Notes: generated from the sequence alone by a model not told the origin. 64,000 bases of DNA from Strongylocentrotus droebachiensis (GCA_035222895.1 JAVYIG010006848.1:1-64000); one strand, 5' to 3'. Counted from the first letter of the stretch, positions 31,343 through 44,005 are shown. Translations and numbers: made by a program.

Positions 31343-33609
31343 AAATTATAATTTTCTCCTTGAAAGTCACATTAACCTTTTCATTTAATTTTAGAAGTTA
31401 CCTCTCTTTTTCTCTGAAAGACAATTTTATAGAACTTTTTTTTGTATTGTTGGACTTTCGTCAGCTGATTTCTTAAGGTCAAGCCAATTACTCATCAGAA
31501 ATGTAATCTGTAAGTGTTAATTTAAATCCATTTTTCTTTCTTTCTCTCGATCGCTCTCTCTGTCTCTCTCCTTTTCCTCCACCCTCTACATTCTTCGCTT
31601 TTATATTATTTTCTCTTTCTTTTCTCATTTTCCTTCCATCGTTCTCTTTTTTTCAATTTCCTTTTTTTGTAGGCCGCCAAAAAAAGGAAGGGGGCAGCTG
31701 ATTCGCCCCCTTCCCCCTTTCGCCCAATCAGCCAGTGATTCATACATTGATGCAGGCAATACACATAACTTGCGTTGGGATTAATAGTTTCCATTAGATC
31801 TGATACACCGCCGACCTGTTACTCAGAGAAGCAATTTTTATATTATCATGTTTCTTCTTATTTCCCCTTCTCTCTTTAGTTTTTCTTTATTTTTTTAGAC
31901 CGCCATAAAACGGGGACCGCAGCTGATTCAAGCCTCCACTGTTTCTAAAGCTTAACAAATAAAATGATAAAATAGTGAACATTTTTATTTTTCAGGATTT
32001 CTTACATTCCTTTTGAATTTTTAATTTTTCTTTAAAATTCTGTAAATGCTTAAAATAAGGCAATTGGAGACTCTGTCCCAGGTGGTCCGGATGAGAAGCA
32101 CGTACTGCTCTTACCCATACTTTAAAAAAAAATTGTTTAAGTTAATTTTATCCCCTTTTAAATTTCTTTTTTTTTTCTCTTTTTTTTGGTAGCTTGCGAA
32201 ATGGGGGGGGGGGGGGACTGGCTGGCTGTGCCCCTGCCTGTTTCCGCACATGGTATTTCCGGACAGTCCATGTCTGCTTTGAGTGGCACGCGCAAATTAA
32301 AACTATTTCCCCATACAAAGTAGAGGGGCATAGCTCTAGGCTAGCTCATTTCTCGAGATCACCAAGGAGCTATAATAATAATAATAATAATGAACGTTAT
32401 TATATAACGTAATTAATTATATAACGTTATTATATAACTTTAAAATAGTTTTAACCGTGACCCTAAAGTGTTCGGACACCACCTCCACCCCACCATATAA
32501 AAAAAAGCCACACAGCTGAAAATTTAGTCTTTTTTGCTCCAATAACATCATTTTGATTTAAGGCATCACATGAAATCTAAGTAAATTACATTGCACCGTT
32601 TTATTACTTAACCAATTAACCATCGATTATCAAGTATCATATTCCATATGATCCCCTAGCCGAAAGTCAATGCCTAGTAATCAATGTACGTGCTACAACT
32701 TACAAGTCCGAATTATGAATTATGACAATCCTGATACACATAAGACCAAACAAGCAAGAGACAGAAGTAAAATGACCATGGGCAAGGCCTGCCCTGGTGC
32801 AAGTCCCGGAAGCGTTATTTTTTTATGCGGCACAGATTGGGGCTTTTTAAAAAAAGGGGTCTTGATTGACAGACTAATACTGGTCGTGTGCGTACTAGAC
32901 ATGCAGTAGAGGTCTGTTTTTAATAGTGTTACATGTAATCCACTCCCCACTACCGCATGGAAAATCATTACATCAACAATTGAAATCTGAAGAGGAGGCA
33001 GCACGTCAATAAGGAGAACATCACAATAATTAGTCAATAAAACTTAACTAACTTAAACGAAGAGGAATGTTATCTAAACACATAGTTCGCGATGGATATA
33101 CAAACTTCTTCGCAGTGCTAATGCGCTAGCGAACATGACTAGTCTCACGTACGTGCAGACACTATTCAGAAGGGAAAGAACGTACTTCCCATAGGTTTAA
33201 CACGCGCCATGCCCCAATCTGTGCGATGGGACATCCCCCATCCCTGGCTCGGCCAGCGGGGCCGCGTCAACTAACGACTACCTAAGCGGTCATGCCCATG
33301 GCACTAGCTGGCAAAGCAGAACATCGCAATTCGCAACTTGAAATTCAATAAATCTTTGTAGTAGAAATATTGCTAAACTTCCGGCTACACTCAAACATCA
33401 TTCATTTCTAGTCAAATGGAGCTAAGAATTTAATTATATACGTCACCTCTTTAAATTCCAGCGCCAAACGCGACGCGGCCTACGTATAGACTAGGCAAAC
33501 TCTGGGCCTAAAAGTAAAAGGCTTAATCTAAACCAAGGCATCGTGTTATTGTCACGTGACATGCATGACACGCAATCAAATGGTGACGTGATTTATAAGT
33601 TTCTTAGCC
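31343..33609. other. Intergenic sequence, no gene recognised
   Basis: Blocks of T-rich sequence followed by a GGCCGCCAAAA-like word and CAGCTGATTC recur at about 31670 and 31900. TTATATAACGT palindromes lie at 32395-32440. A GC-richer patch at 33180-33310 has no open frame of note. Confidence 0.4.
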
Positions 33610-33902
33610 AGTGAAAACGAATTCGTTTAATCAAATTATGGAAATGTCAGCATTATTTAATCAAACAAAAATTTGTTATTCCTGACTCATTTTCCTGATT
33701 GAGGTGTCATATGAAAGGGCAAAATGAACTTTTTAGAAATGTGGTTTTCTCTTTGAAATTCAGATACCGCCCTAAAAATGACTTTTTAGTACCCTATTAT
33801 CTCTTCAAATTGTTTTTAATCACTCATGCGTGAAATATGCATCATGTGAGTTGCGTCAACTGAACGAGGAGGATCTAAGCTTTACAAATATGTGTCATTT
33901 AT
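33610..33902. mobile_element. Arm of an old fold-back element, split by the second hAT element
   Basis: It matches the right arm of the fold-back at 54665-55556 (CATATGAAAGGGCA, GAAATTCAGATACCGCCC, CACTCATGCGT) and resumes after the hAT element at 39428-39500. This gives the empty-site sequence for the hAT insertion. Confidence 0.75.
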
Positions 33903-34296
33903 CAGGCGCGGATCCAGAGGGGGGGCGAGCGCCCCCCCCCCCCCCCCCCCCCCGCAAAAAAAAAAAAAAAAAAAAAAAAGGAGAGAGAGAGAAGGAAAAG
34001 AAGGGAAAGGGAAAGGGAAAAAAAGAAGAGGAAGAAGAAAAGAAAAGAGGGAAGAAGGAGATCGGGGGTGGGGGGGGGGCAAAAGGACTTGACTCCAAAG
34101 CTGTTGCCTCCCCCCTCCCCCCCCCCCCCCCCCCAATCAAAAAATAAAAGAGAAGGAAGGAAAGGGAAAGAAAAAAGAAAAAGAGGAGATAAAGGGAAGG
34201 ACAAAAGAGGAAGTAGAAAAGAAGCGGACATCAGTTGCGGTTAATCCCGCCAACAATGTGTGGAGCGGGGTGGGGACCAAAATGGTGCCAGGTACA

Positions 34297-34746
34297 AATG
34301 TCAGAGGAAAAAATGTCAGAGGTAAAAATGTCAGAGGTAAAAATGTCAGAGGTAAAAATGTCAGAGGGAAAAATGTCAGAGGTAAAAATGTCAGAGGTAA
34401 AAATGTCAGAGGTTAAAATGTCAGAGGGAAAAATGTCAGAGGTAAAAATGTCAGAGGTAAAAATGTCAGAGGAAAAAATGTCAGAGGTAAAAATGTCAGA
34501 GGAAAAAATGTCAGAGGTAAAAATGTCAGAGGAAAAAATGTCAGAGGTAAAAATGTCAGAGGTAAAAATGTCAGAGGTAAAAATGTCAGAGGTAAAAATG
34601 TCAGAGGAAAAAATGTCAGAGGTAAAAATGTCAGAGGTTAAAATGTTAGAGGTAAAAATGTCAGAGGTCAAAATGTCAGAGGTTAAAATGTCATGGGTAA
34701 AAATGTCAGAGGAAAAAATGTCAGAGGTAAAAATGTTAGAGGTACA
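34297..34746. repeat. 15-bp minisatellite, about 30 copies
   Basis: The unit ATGTCAGAGGTAAAA recurs in tandem with T/A/G variants at one position. Because 15 is divisible by 3 it leaves long open frames of repeating M-S-E-V-K on the plus strand and T-S-D-I-F on the minus strand. A mirror array lies at 37660-37907. Confidence 0.97.
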
Positions 34747-34860
34747 AGCAAAAAAAAATGAGTGCCGTCATAATATCTCAGCACTTTTATCACACAGAAT
34801 GTCGAGACGTATAGCTACTGCATGGGCTAGTCTATTATATTCCTTTATTCCATAATGTAA

Positions 34861-35875
34861 ACTTTATAAATGGCTGTGTGTTGTATTTCGTACATGTCCA
34901 GAGGATAATACAATGGGGAAAATAGATTTTGAAATTTATTTTTTTTTGTGATCAGGCTTGCATATATGTATGACTGTCTAACATTTATTTTGAATTGGTT
35001 GATGTGTTAATGTTTGTGAAACGGACCGGTTTGGCCGGTGGCAGCCTACAACCTAGCCTCTGTAACGTTCCAGAGACGAACAAAGTCCAAACGAAAGTTC
35101 TCGACAAAAGTCAAGTGTTAGAGTGAGTAGTGCATTCAGTACAAATAATAATTACGAGGAATCACGAAAAGTTACATAATAGGCTGGGCGCCCCGAACTC
35201 TGCTAAAGCTTTAGCACCTCATGGCGGCAAAGGAAGTGGAGTAAGGATGTGAAAAACCAAGAAGTCGCCCGAAAAGTGAAAACTCGCTCCGAAAACTAAA
35301 AACCCGCCCCAAAAAGTAAAAGACCGTCTCGATTCAGAAGCTCATCCCCATTTTAAACCCTCCGACACGTGTGACCCCTTATAAGGGCGTGTCACTACGA
35401 CGCATTGCGTCAAAATAATCCCCGGCACCATACACACCCATGTCGAAAGGAACTTTATTAATTTTGCGAACTTAACCTCCAGAGTTGAGCTTTACGGCAA
35501 TACTCATCGGCCTCGTAACTTACATAACTCTCACATTTGTGCTCTTTCGATCTTTAACTCTTTCACTCGACATCTTTATTAAATCCCAAGAACGCGAATG
35601 GGCCGGAAATATAACAATCCTGGAGGCAATTATTTGAATGATAATCGGAGCATGCATTGACAAACCTACGAACTCGCACAGAAACATTCTGAACTAGGAC
35701 ACAACAGTCCTATAGTAACGATGAACCTTAACAACAAGCTACCCCCCCCCCCTCAAAAAAAGAAAGTTGTTTACTCCATTAACTATTCCGTTGAATATAA
35801 CCCAATGTAAACCCCTCTTTCTTGTTTCCCTTTTGCTAATATTGTTTCCTCCATATTTGTATTATTATGTATCCA
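34861..35875. other. Interior of the second hAT element, no feature recognised
   Basis: Mixed-composition sequence between the first minisatellite and the MITE. A stretch near 35255-35340 repeats CGCCC(C/G)AAAA-like words. No gene is seen. Confidence 0.35.
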
Positions 35876-35879
35876 TTGA

Positions 35880-36255
35880 GGGTAGTCATGAAAGAAACGG
35901 TGTGGAAGCAATCAGAAAAGGTTGATCATTTAGCATAAACATGTAAGTATTGGTGTGTAGTGCAAGGTTTTGGAGTCATCAAAATGATAAAAAAAATTGC
36001 CCAGTCTTGGTAAAGTAACAAGCACTGTACACAGAAAGATATTGATATGGGACTACACAAACATATGGCATACAAATCGGGCCTCATTTTAAAGCTGTTA
36101 CTTACTGTCATATCTGGGATATGAAGTTCTTTGAAATAGATTTTCAGGGAATAACTTTTTTTCTTTGATGTTCTTCCACACTTGCATAATAAAAATGATA
36201 ACAAACGCTCACAAATTATTGTTCACCTTTCCCCAGAACTCAACCTCCTCTTTAA
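35880..36255. mobile_element. TTAA-family MITE copy inside the second hAT element
   Basis: It shares AGAAACGGTGTGGAAGCAAT, AAAGGTTGATCAT and GGGACTACAC with the copies at 15817 and 41405. The right tip CCCAGAACTCAACCTCCTC is followed by TTTAA. The left tip is degraded. Confidence 0.7.
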
Positions 36256-37109
36256 TTGATGTAACATGGGCGGCTTTCTGCTTTGTATCGGAGTAACAAA
36301 GCTGCTTAGTGATTTTCTCCCAGACTATTTTATACCGCAATAGTAATCGACAATATTTTATTGCAACGCGCGCACTTTGGGAATGTGATGGGCTTAGTAT
36401 TGATAACATGGCTTTCTGCTTTGTTTCAGAGTATCAAAATACCAAGCCCACAAGAAAGTGGAATTGTCGGAAATATGCATTTATTGGAAATTACATATAA
36501 TAGTAGTCATTGCCTGCCTGCTCTGCCTAGGCATTGACCACTGTTCTGAAGGATATATAAAGCAAAGCATATATATAAGAGGAAGGGGGAGAGCAGCCGG
36601 GTCACCGTGCCCCAGAAGAAGAACACCCCCCTCCCCCGTCTTCCTTCGGCAATATTCGGGCAAAAAGTCACAATTTGGGGCCGAAAGGTAAATAAATTTA
36701 AACTGGGAAAGTGGAAAATAAAGCAGCGGTGAAATAACGACTGCAGAATATCCCTCGCTGTTCTCTTTCGATAAAGCCAAAAAAAAAAATCATAAGTTGG
36801 TTGTCCTCGACCGCCCGCCCGTCATTTTCGGGCCGCTCGCATTTTTTTTTTTTTTTTAATATTTTTTTTTTTTTTAATTCATTTTTTTAAATATTTTTAA
36901 TTCAATTTTTTTTTTTTTTTTTTAATTTAATTTTTTTTTTGGGGGGGGAGCAATCTTAAATGCCAAACATACCATTTTATGTATTTGCAAGGATCAAAAT
37001 GCGTCCCGTTGCCAGTTTTGTCTTTTCAGTACGCAATTAGGTATTTATTAAACTTGCCATTTTTATTTGTCTATGTCAAAATGCCGTTCATTCAAATCAG
37101 GTTTTGAGC
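36256..37109. other. Interior of the second hAT element with long T runs
   Basis: No gene is seen. Runs of T and AT at 36840-36945 are followed by a G run. The rest is unremarkable. Confidence 0.35.
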
Positions 37110-37310
37110 ATTCATTTTAAAGCCCATCTGTACTAGTTTACAGGAGGGATTAGACCACCCTGCAAGGTCACTGGACAAGTGGTTATCTCATCTAATCAGC
37201 CCTTAGTTAAAATAAGATAAAGAGGATCATTGGGGACCAATGGTCACCGATTAGGCATTGTTTGCTACATAGAGGGCGCAAGTAGCTATAAGTAGTACAA
37301 TGGAGATTTA
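37110..37310. repeat. Uninterrupted copy of the 25175-26040 repeat
   Basis: It carries GAGGGATTAGACCACCCTG through CATAGAGGG without the mariner-type MITE, so it shows the pre-insertion sequence for 25327-25985. Confidence 0.75.
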
Positions 37311-37659
37311 AAAGGTGCTGTATTTCAAAGCCCAAAATACTTTCTGTGTTGGTCTTGATATTCATTGTACATTAAACTAGTCTTTTACCATATTAAAGTG
37401 TTTTATAGACTTTGTTTGTTTAAATGCTTGACAATCCCAATGATTTTTTTTTATGGAAAACAAAATATTAAAAAAAAAAAAAGACACACAAAAAATGAAG
37501 TTAAAAAAAAAAAAAATCCGCCCGCCCGCCCCTACTCCAGAAAAGCAATCGAGGACAACCAAACATTTTTTTTTTTTTTGGCCTAAGCCTAATATATAGC
37601 CCGGGTGTAACCATAACAAACTTGCCACATGATTTTGTTTTTTTATTTTATGCCTCTAA

Positions 37660-37907
37660 CATTTATACCTCTGACATTTTTACCTCTGACATTTTTACCT
37701 CTGACATTTTTACCTCTGACATTTTTACCTCTGACATTTTTACCTCTGACATTTTTACCTCTGACATTTTTACCTCTGACATTTTTACCTCTGACATTTT
37801 TACCTCTAGACATTTTTACCTCTGACATTTTTTCCTCTGACATTTTTACCTCTGACATTTTTTCCTCTGACATTTTTACCTCTGACATTTTTACCTCTGA
37901 CATTTTT
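37660..37907. repeat. 15-bp minisatellite in reverse orientation, about 16 copies
   Basis: The unit ACATTTTTACCTCTG is the exact complement of the 34297-34746 unit. The two arrays face each other about 2.9 kb apart and could form a long stem. Confidence 0.97.
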
Positions 37908-38349
37908 ACACCGAGCCACCAAAATTACCTTGCCCCTCCCCCACCAGCAAACTTAAAAGAGAGATAAGGAAGGGAAGGGAAAGGGAAAGAGGAGAGAAAG
38001 GGGAAACAAAAAAAGAGAATGAAGAAAGGTAAGGGATATCAGTTGCAATTTTCCCGCCAACAAGGTGTAGATCAGAGGGGGGGGGGGGGGTAGAATTAAA
38101 ACGTGGTCTAATTCCATAACGGTGGTTTACAAATAATGCTGAAATGAGATACTTTTCCGAGATTTTTCCTCACTTTATGCGTTTGTTGGAAAATGACAAA
38201 TTCCTAAATTTACAGCCAGGCAAGAAAATGCTTTTTGAGATGCCTATTATCAGGGCCCGCGGAACGGCGGGGATCGGGGTCCTCGAGCCCCCCCCCCCCA
38301 CACTTTCTTTGAAAAATTATATTAAAGAGAAATAGAAAGAAAAAATTGT

Positions 38350-39300
38350 TAACTGCCAGTGTCACATTATAATGGGGTATCAAAATATGCTCATCTGACC
38401 ATGATTAAATGCCTAAAACCCCAAGGGCTCTGCCCCCTGGATTCCACCTAGGGCCCTAAGGCGGGCCCTTAGATGCTCATTTGACGGTCATTTAATGCCT
38501 AAAACCCCTGATTTCTGGAGGCTCTGCCCCTTGGACCCCACGCCAAATAGTGTCCTGCCAGTGTCACAAATAATAAGGTATCAAAAATGCTCATCTGACC
38601 GTAATTAAGCGCCTAAAACCCCTGAGCTTCCGGGGGCTCTGCCCCCTAGACCCAATCAAGAGCTCTTAGGCGGGCCCCTTGATACTCATCTGACCGTAAT
38701 TGAGTGCATAAAACCCTTGAACCCCTGAACCCCAAGCCAATATTATGAGTGACCTGCCACTGTAACAATTAGGTATCAAAATAATGCTCATCTGACCGTA
38801 ATTAAATGCCTAAAACTCCTGAACTTCCGGGGCTCTGCCCCCTGGACCCCGCCTAGGGCCCTAAGGCGGACCCCTGAATGCTAATCTGACCGTAAATTAA
38901 AATCTTAATTCCCTGAGCTTCCGGGGCGGACAAGGTATCAACATTATGTTCATCTGATCGCAGGCGCGTAGCAGGGGGGCGATGGGGTGGTCCCCTCGTA
39001 AACGCCGGCCACAAAAAGAGAGGAGTTAAAAGGAAGAGGACATAGGAAGAAAAGGGAATAGACAAAGAACATTTTTTTAAATTCAGACAAGGATTAAGTG
39101 TCGAGAAAATTACAACGAATCGTCTTCTTTCTCTAATGATTTAATGAAACGTAAAAGCTTTCGCGCTTCTCGCGGGATGGGGAAAAACATAATTCAGACG
39201 AGGATTATTTTTGGGAATGGTACAACGAATCGTCTTCTTTCTCTAATAATTTATTGAAATGTTAAAGCTTCCGCGCTTCGCGGAGAAGGGAGGGGGAAAA
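38350..39300. repeat. Reverse-oriented copies of both satellites of the first hAT element
   Basis: About 38350-38960 carries the GCTCATCTGACCGTAATTA and GGGCTCTGCCCC words. About 39075-39300 carries AACGAATCGTCTTCTTTCTC, the complement of the 110-bp unit, two or three times. Confidence 0.8.
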
Positions 39301-40018
39301 CTCGCCCCTCCCTGCACCCACCCACGCCTAATTACGTCACTGCTGGTCACCATTACGTACCAATATTTGGCTCGCATAATTTCAAATTTGGACCTCCCCC
39401 CCTTAAGAAATCATGGATCCGCGCCTGTCATTTATCAATTATAATTGTGATTAAGTTATGATAAAACATCGATATTTCTCGGTTGTGTTTTTAATCCCGA
39501 TGGTTAACCCTTATCATAATCCTGACCATCAAACAAAATAATTGCCCAAAGTAAACATTGGGAGAAAGGAAATTGAAAATTAAAACAAAAATAATAATTG
39601 GCCTAAGCAAAGTATACGTCAATGTGTTTTTTTCTCCCAGTGGCTGCTTCTCAATGGCACGTTTTATTTTAATTTTCTTATTCACATCGTCACTGTCTCA
39701 TTATTTTTTTAATTTGATAGAACATTTGAACATACATAATACATTTTTTTAATTAGATTAAACTTAATAAAACTCTGACAATTTGAAACGAAACAAGTAT
39801 TCATTTGGCATCAATAGTTTATATAAAAATCTAAAGTTAAATTAAGCTGAACAAAGTGAGTAAAGGTTTATGAATCTTGAAATAAAGTAAAGCACTGGGG
39901 TCTAGCTACTTGCTATACATAAGGACCACTTTGTTAGAACTCACTATAGCCTCCAATGCACATACTCTAAAATGTCATGCATGTACTTAATTTGAATTAC
40001 ATTTTGAACAAGGCAGAC

Positions 40019-40528
40019 TTAAAGGTATTACAAAGTTTTGGGAAATTTTGAAAAATGGGTGGATAGTGATTCTTTACAATTTTGATATATCTTGATGCCC
40101 CTGTGGATGAAATAAAAGCACAAGAAATTTTAGCCCCTAAAACGCTTCTGTTTTCGAGAAAAATTGAATATAAACATTTACCGGTGCTCCCGGTAAATTT
40201 TGATAAATTTCAAATAGCTCCTCCGGCCGTACTATGGTAGCTGCGACCATGAAAATCTCAGAATATGTAGTTGTGGTATATAATTTGCGAACGGGAATAG
40301 CTAGTCGGTCGATATTAGTCAAGAAACATTGTTTGATAGCTGAATTAATATCTTGACCTTGAGAGGGAGCTATACAATATAAAGTGATTATTATTTATGA
40401 TTTCATAACTTAAGACTCGATTTTGACCGCGACGACGATCAATGAATATTGTAGGATCGCATATGCTTCCAATATGTTCATTTGAACCAAATTCATGACC
40501 CAATACCAAAACTTTGTATTACCTTTAA
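40019..40528. mobile_element. TTAA-flanked element (510 bp), absent from the partner copy
   Basis: The tips TTAAAGGTATTACAAAGTTT and its complement AAACTTTGTATTACCTTTAA are inverted copies. Partner copy 2 reads GGCAGACTTATTTTAGATG straight across the site, so the insertion happened in copy 1 after the duplication. Confidence 0.85.
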
Positions 40529-41404
40529 TTTAGATGTATGTCTCGCTCGAAAAGCTAAACCTGCTTTTTATTTGAACTTCTCTGAATTTGAAGGTTCAAC
40601 ATAAATTGATCTTTTTACAGAATACAAATTAACTTTTCTAATTGATACACCTTGTGCTTAATTATCTTGAAAACTCATATTTCTAGCACCAAAGCTTATA
40701 TCCTATCATCATAATAATCTCTTTTTACTAAATCCATATCATTTGAGATATTTTGTTTAAGAAATTAACACTCTTCGCTATTTCAGTGTAGCAAATACAT
40801 TGCACTTTCATAACCACTGTATGTAATAAATATTTTCAACATCAAACTTTGATCTTAAAACATCTCATTAAAGATTTATAAAAAATTATACTTTTTTAGA
40901 TATACCCTACATATAGAATGCAAACATCTAATTTTCATATTATTTTCTCTTTGGGCAACATCTGTTTGTCAGGAAATCATAGCTGTAAAGCTAAAGATTA
41001 AACTTAATTAAACTCTGACAATATGAAACGAAACAAGTATTCATTTGGCATCAATAGTTTATATAAACATTTAAAGCTAAATTGAGCTGAACAAATGTCC
41101 TTAATCAAAGTAAAGGTTTATGAATCGTGAAATAAAGTAAAGCACTGATCGATTTGGATGGGGGCTACTCGCTATTAATAAGGACCGCTTTCATAGAACT
41201 CACTATAGCTTCCAATGCACATACTCTAAAAAGTCATGTATGTACTTTATTTGAATTACATTTTGAACAAGGCAGACTTATTTTAGATGTATGTATTGCT
41301 TGAAAAGCTTAACTGCTTTTTATTTGAACTTCTCTGAATTTGAAGGTTCAACATAAATTGATCTTTTTACAGAATAAAAATTAACTTTCTAATACACCTT
41401 GTGC

Positions 41405-41798
41405 TTAAAGAGAAGGTTGAGTTCTGGAAAGAGGTGAAAAAGAATTTGTGAGCATTACTCATTCTTATTATGCAAGTGTGGAAGAACATCAGTTAAGACA
41501 TGTTCCCTGAAAAGCATGGCTCTTCAAATGCCTTCATATTCTAAATATGCATGTAACATCGTAAAAATCGGGGGGCCGGCTTTTTACGCCACGTGTTCGT
41601 GTAGTCCCATATCCATCTTTCTGTGCAAGTGTTTGTAACTTTACCAAGACTTGGCCAAATTTCTTATCATTTTGATGATTCCAGAACCTTGCAATACACA
41701 CAAATTCTTATATGCTAGATGATCAACCTTTTCTGGTCGGTTCCACACCGTTTCTTTCACAATGCAATCGCATGACCAGAACTCAACTTCATCTTTAA
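41405..41798. mobile_element. TTAA-flanked MITE (394 bp), absent from the partner copy
   Basis: The tips TTAAAGAGAAGGTTGAGTTC and CCAGAACTCAACTTCATCTTTAA (split by indels) are inverted. Partner copy 1 reads TTGTGCTTAATTATCTTG across the site, proving a TTAA duplication. This is the cleanest member of the family at 13565, 15817 and 35880. Confidence 0.9.
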
Positions 41799-42217
41799 TT
41801 ATCTTGAAAACTCATATTTCTATAGCACCAAAATACTAAATACATATTATTTCAGATATTTTGTTTACAAAATTAATACTATTCGGTATGTCAGTGTAGC
41901 AGATACATTGCACTTTTATTACCAGTGAATATAATAAATATTTTCAACAACAAACTTTGATCTCAAACATCTCATTAAAGATTTATCAAAAATTCTTCTT
42001 TTTTAGATATACATAGAATGCAAACATCTTATTTTCATATTATTTTCTCTTTGGGCAATATCAACATGAAACATTAGGCAAATTTGTGATGTTTTTAATC
42101 TGAACCCAACAAATTTCAACATCTTGGGAAATTAATGGTGTCCTTGAAGACAAAACAACAAATATAAGGTAGTTTCAAATTCACTGAGAAAGAAAATCTA
42201 TTCATTTCAAATGTAAT

Positions 42218-42475
42218 TTAAAGGGATAGTTGAGTTTTTGTTTCAGACCGCAAATGCCTTCAAATTGCATGGTTTTTGCTCTTATTCGTATTTATGACAT
42301 TTCTATGAAGGTAATTTTAGATCCCAAAATGTGTGAAATTTAGCCAGTAGATTTATGCCAGTTCAGCTCTATTTTCAAAAAATCCTCTTGCAAATTTGAC
42401 ACTCAGTTTGTCATTATCTCACAAAAAAATTATTTTGTGTAGCGCCCTCTGCAACAGACTCAACTATCCCTTTAA
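42218..42475. mobile_element. TTAA-flanked MITE (258 bp)
   Basis: The tips TTAAAGGGATAGTTGAGT and its complement ACTCAACTATCCCTTTAA are perfect. Its right TTAA is also the left TTAA of the piggyBac-like element that follows. The copy at 1-410 is a relative. Confidence 0.9.
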
Positions 42476-43257
42476 CCCTGATAAGGCCGGGGGGGGGGGC
42501 ATCATGGCCCCCCCGCCCCCTACACGATTTTTCTGATTGTTTGAGAACGCGTATGGATGGCGCCCCGCTGCTCGCTGACTTTTTTATTTCAAGTCTTGCG
42601 CAACTTTTAAAAGATTTTTTTTGAAAATTGGACCTACAGTGACAAGGTCACGTGACCTTTTGTCTTTGCATGTCAGCCCGAAAATCGCTCATTTTCGTGA
42701 TTTGTGTACAAAACATATGGAAAAGTAATTTTTCCTAAAAATAGATCAAACATGGGTTATTGGGTCTTGTTTAAAGTTAAGGTGGTTATTTTGGGAGTCA
42801 AAATAGTTGAATTGTAGTTGGAAATGAAATAAAACAACAAAAACAATAAAACTACATAAGTTAAAAAAACAATGAAATACATAAGAAATTATCAAAACAA
42901 TAGATAACATAAGGAATTAGCAGGTTGTTCCAAACTTTTTTGTTATTATTCAGAATGGTCTAATGAATATATGTAGTGAAAAAGAATGCCTAAATATGAA
43001 TAATATATGATTTATGGGTAAAAATATGATTTTTATGACCTTATTTGCATAAATTACCATAAATATGCAAATGAGTGAATTTTTCAAAAAAAATGAAATT
43101 ATCATATTATTCTATACACTTTACATGTGTGCAAATGTTCGCGGAGATCGGCCGCTTCACGGTTGAGATCTTATGGGGGGGGGGGGGGGGCTATAATGCC
43201 CCCCCCCCCCCCCCCCCCCGGCCTTACTAAGACCTCAAATAGGGTTTTTAGGGTTAA
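42472..43257. mobile_element. piggyBac-like non-autonomous element, copy 2 (786 bp)
   Basis: TTAACCCTGATAAGGCCGGG starts it and TTTTTAGGGTTAA ends it. The interior is the reverse complement of 16074-16877 with scattered differences. It abuts the 42218-42475 MITE, sharing one TTAA. Confidence 0.8.
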
Positions 43258-44005
43258 ACTCTCTAATGTTCTTAAACATTATTACTAGATTTCAGTTTAT
43301 AAGGAAAGTGTTTATGATAGTTCCCATGATTGTTCAGATTCAAATTCAAATCCAAATGACCTCTGCTTATCGATCAACTTTTTCAATAAAATATGCACAA
43401 AGAAAATGATGTACTTATAGTTGTGGACAACTCTCCCATTCATCGTACACACAAATATTAATTTGTGGTTTTCTCTGAAGTGTCTTTTTCCTCGGGGTAT
43501 AGTACCGGTACTCAACAAATATTGCATATTGTAATACAAGTCATGTACATGTAAGTCCTCATAAAATTAAAAAACCTGATAAAGCAATACTTTTTTGAAA
43601 AAGTTATATTTCAGTCATATAACCAGGCTGTTTTTGTTGTTGTTGTCTATAAGTTATTGTTTTGAGGGACCTGACCTCTACAAGCTAAGCTTTAATTAGG
43701 TCTCCTCGTCTTTTCTTCTTTTTTCTCACTTAAATGCATTATATGAACTTGATCCTTACTAGTGTTCCTTTTATATACTCTACATGTTATAAATTTGTTA
43801 AATTGTATTACATTCATGTTGGAAGTAAGACAAATAAACTTGAATTTGGGTTTGAGCCAATGGGGGAGATGTCCGCAACTACATGACAGTGATATAAGCG
43901 ATTTGGCCAATTTGAAATTTCCCTAAACAACTTGTTATTCAGGTTGGATTTCTCTTTAAGGGGTTTCAATCAGGACTCAGGACTCCTTCTGTAGATAACG
44001 GTGCT
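43258..44005. other. 3' flank of the zinc-finger gene
   Basis: AT-rich sequence downstream of the stop codon at 44006-44008 on the minus strand. It should hold the 3' UTR. No other gene is seen. Confidence 0.4.

Larger units (their letters stand above)
33903..39427. mobile_element. Second non-autonomous hAT-type element (5.5 kb)
   Basis: The ends CAGGCGCGGATCCA (33903-33916) and its complement (39414-39427) are flanked by the 8-bp duplication TCATTTAT (33895-33902 and 39428-39435). Part of the interior (about 38100-39427) repeats the interior of the 1075-4286 element in reverse: both satellites, AACGCAATAAACGT/CATAAAGTGAGG-type unique words and TATGCGAGCCAAATATTGG. The rest holds an inverted pair of 15-bp minisatellites, a TTAA-flanked MITE and an old repeat. 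There is no transposase. Confidence 0.85.
39755..42060. repeat. Tandem duplication of about 0.7-1.0 kb (insertions removed)
   Basis: Copy 1 runs from about 39755 to 40950 and copy 2 from about 40995 to 42060. Both read, in order, AAACGAAACAAGTATTCATT, CACATACTCTAAAA, GAACAAGGCAGACTTA, AACATAAATTGATCTTTTTA and AACATCTCATTAAAGATTTA. Each copy has one TTAA-flanked element that the other lacks. Confidence 0.85.

Noticed and set aside
34235..34855. A 206-codon frame of repeated Met-Ser-Glu-Val-Lys
   Set aside because: The 15-bp unit is a multiple of three, so open frames arise on both strands automatically. It lies inside a non-autonomous hAT element.
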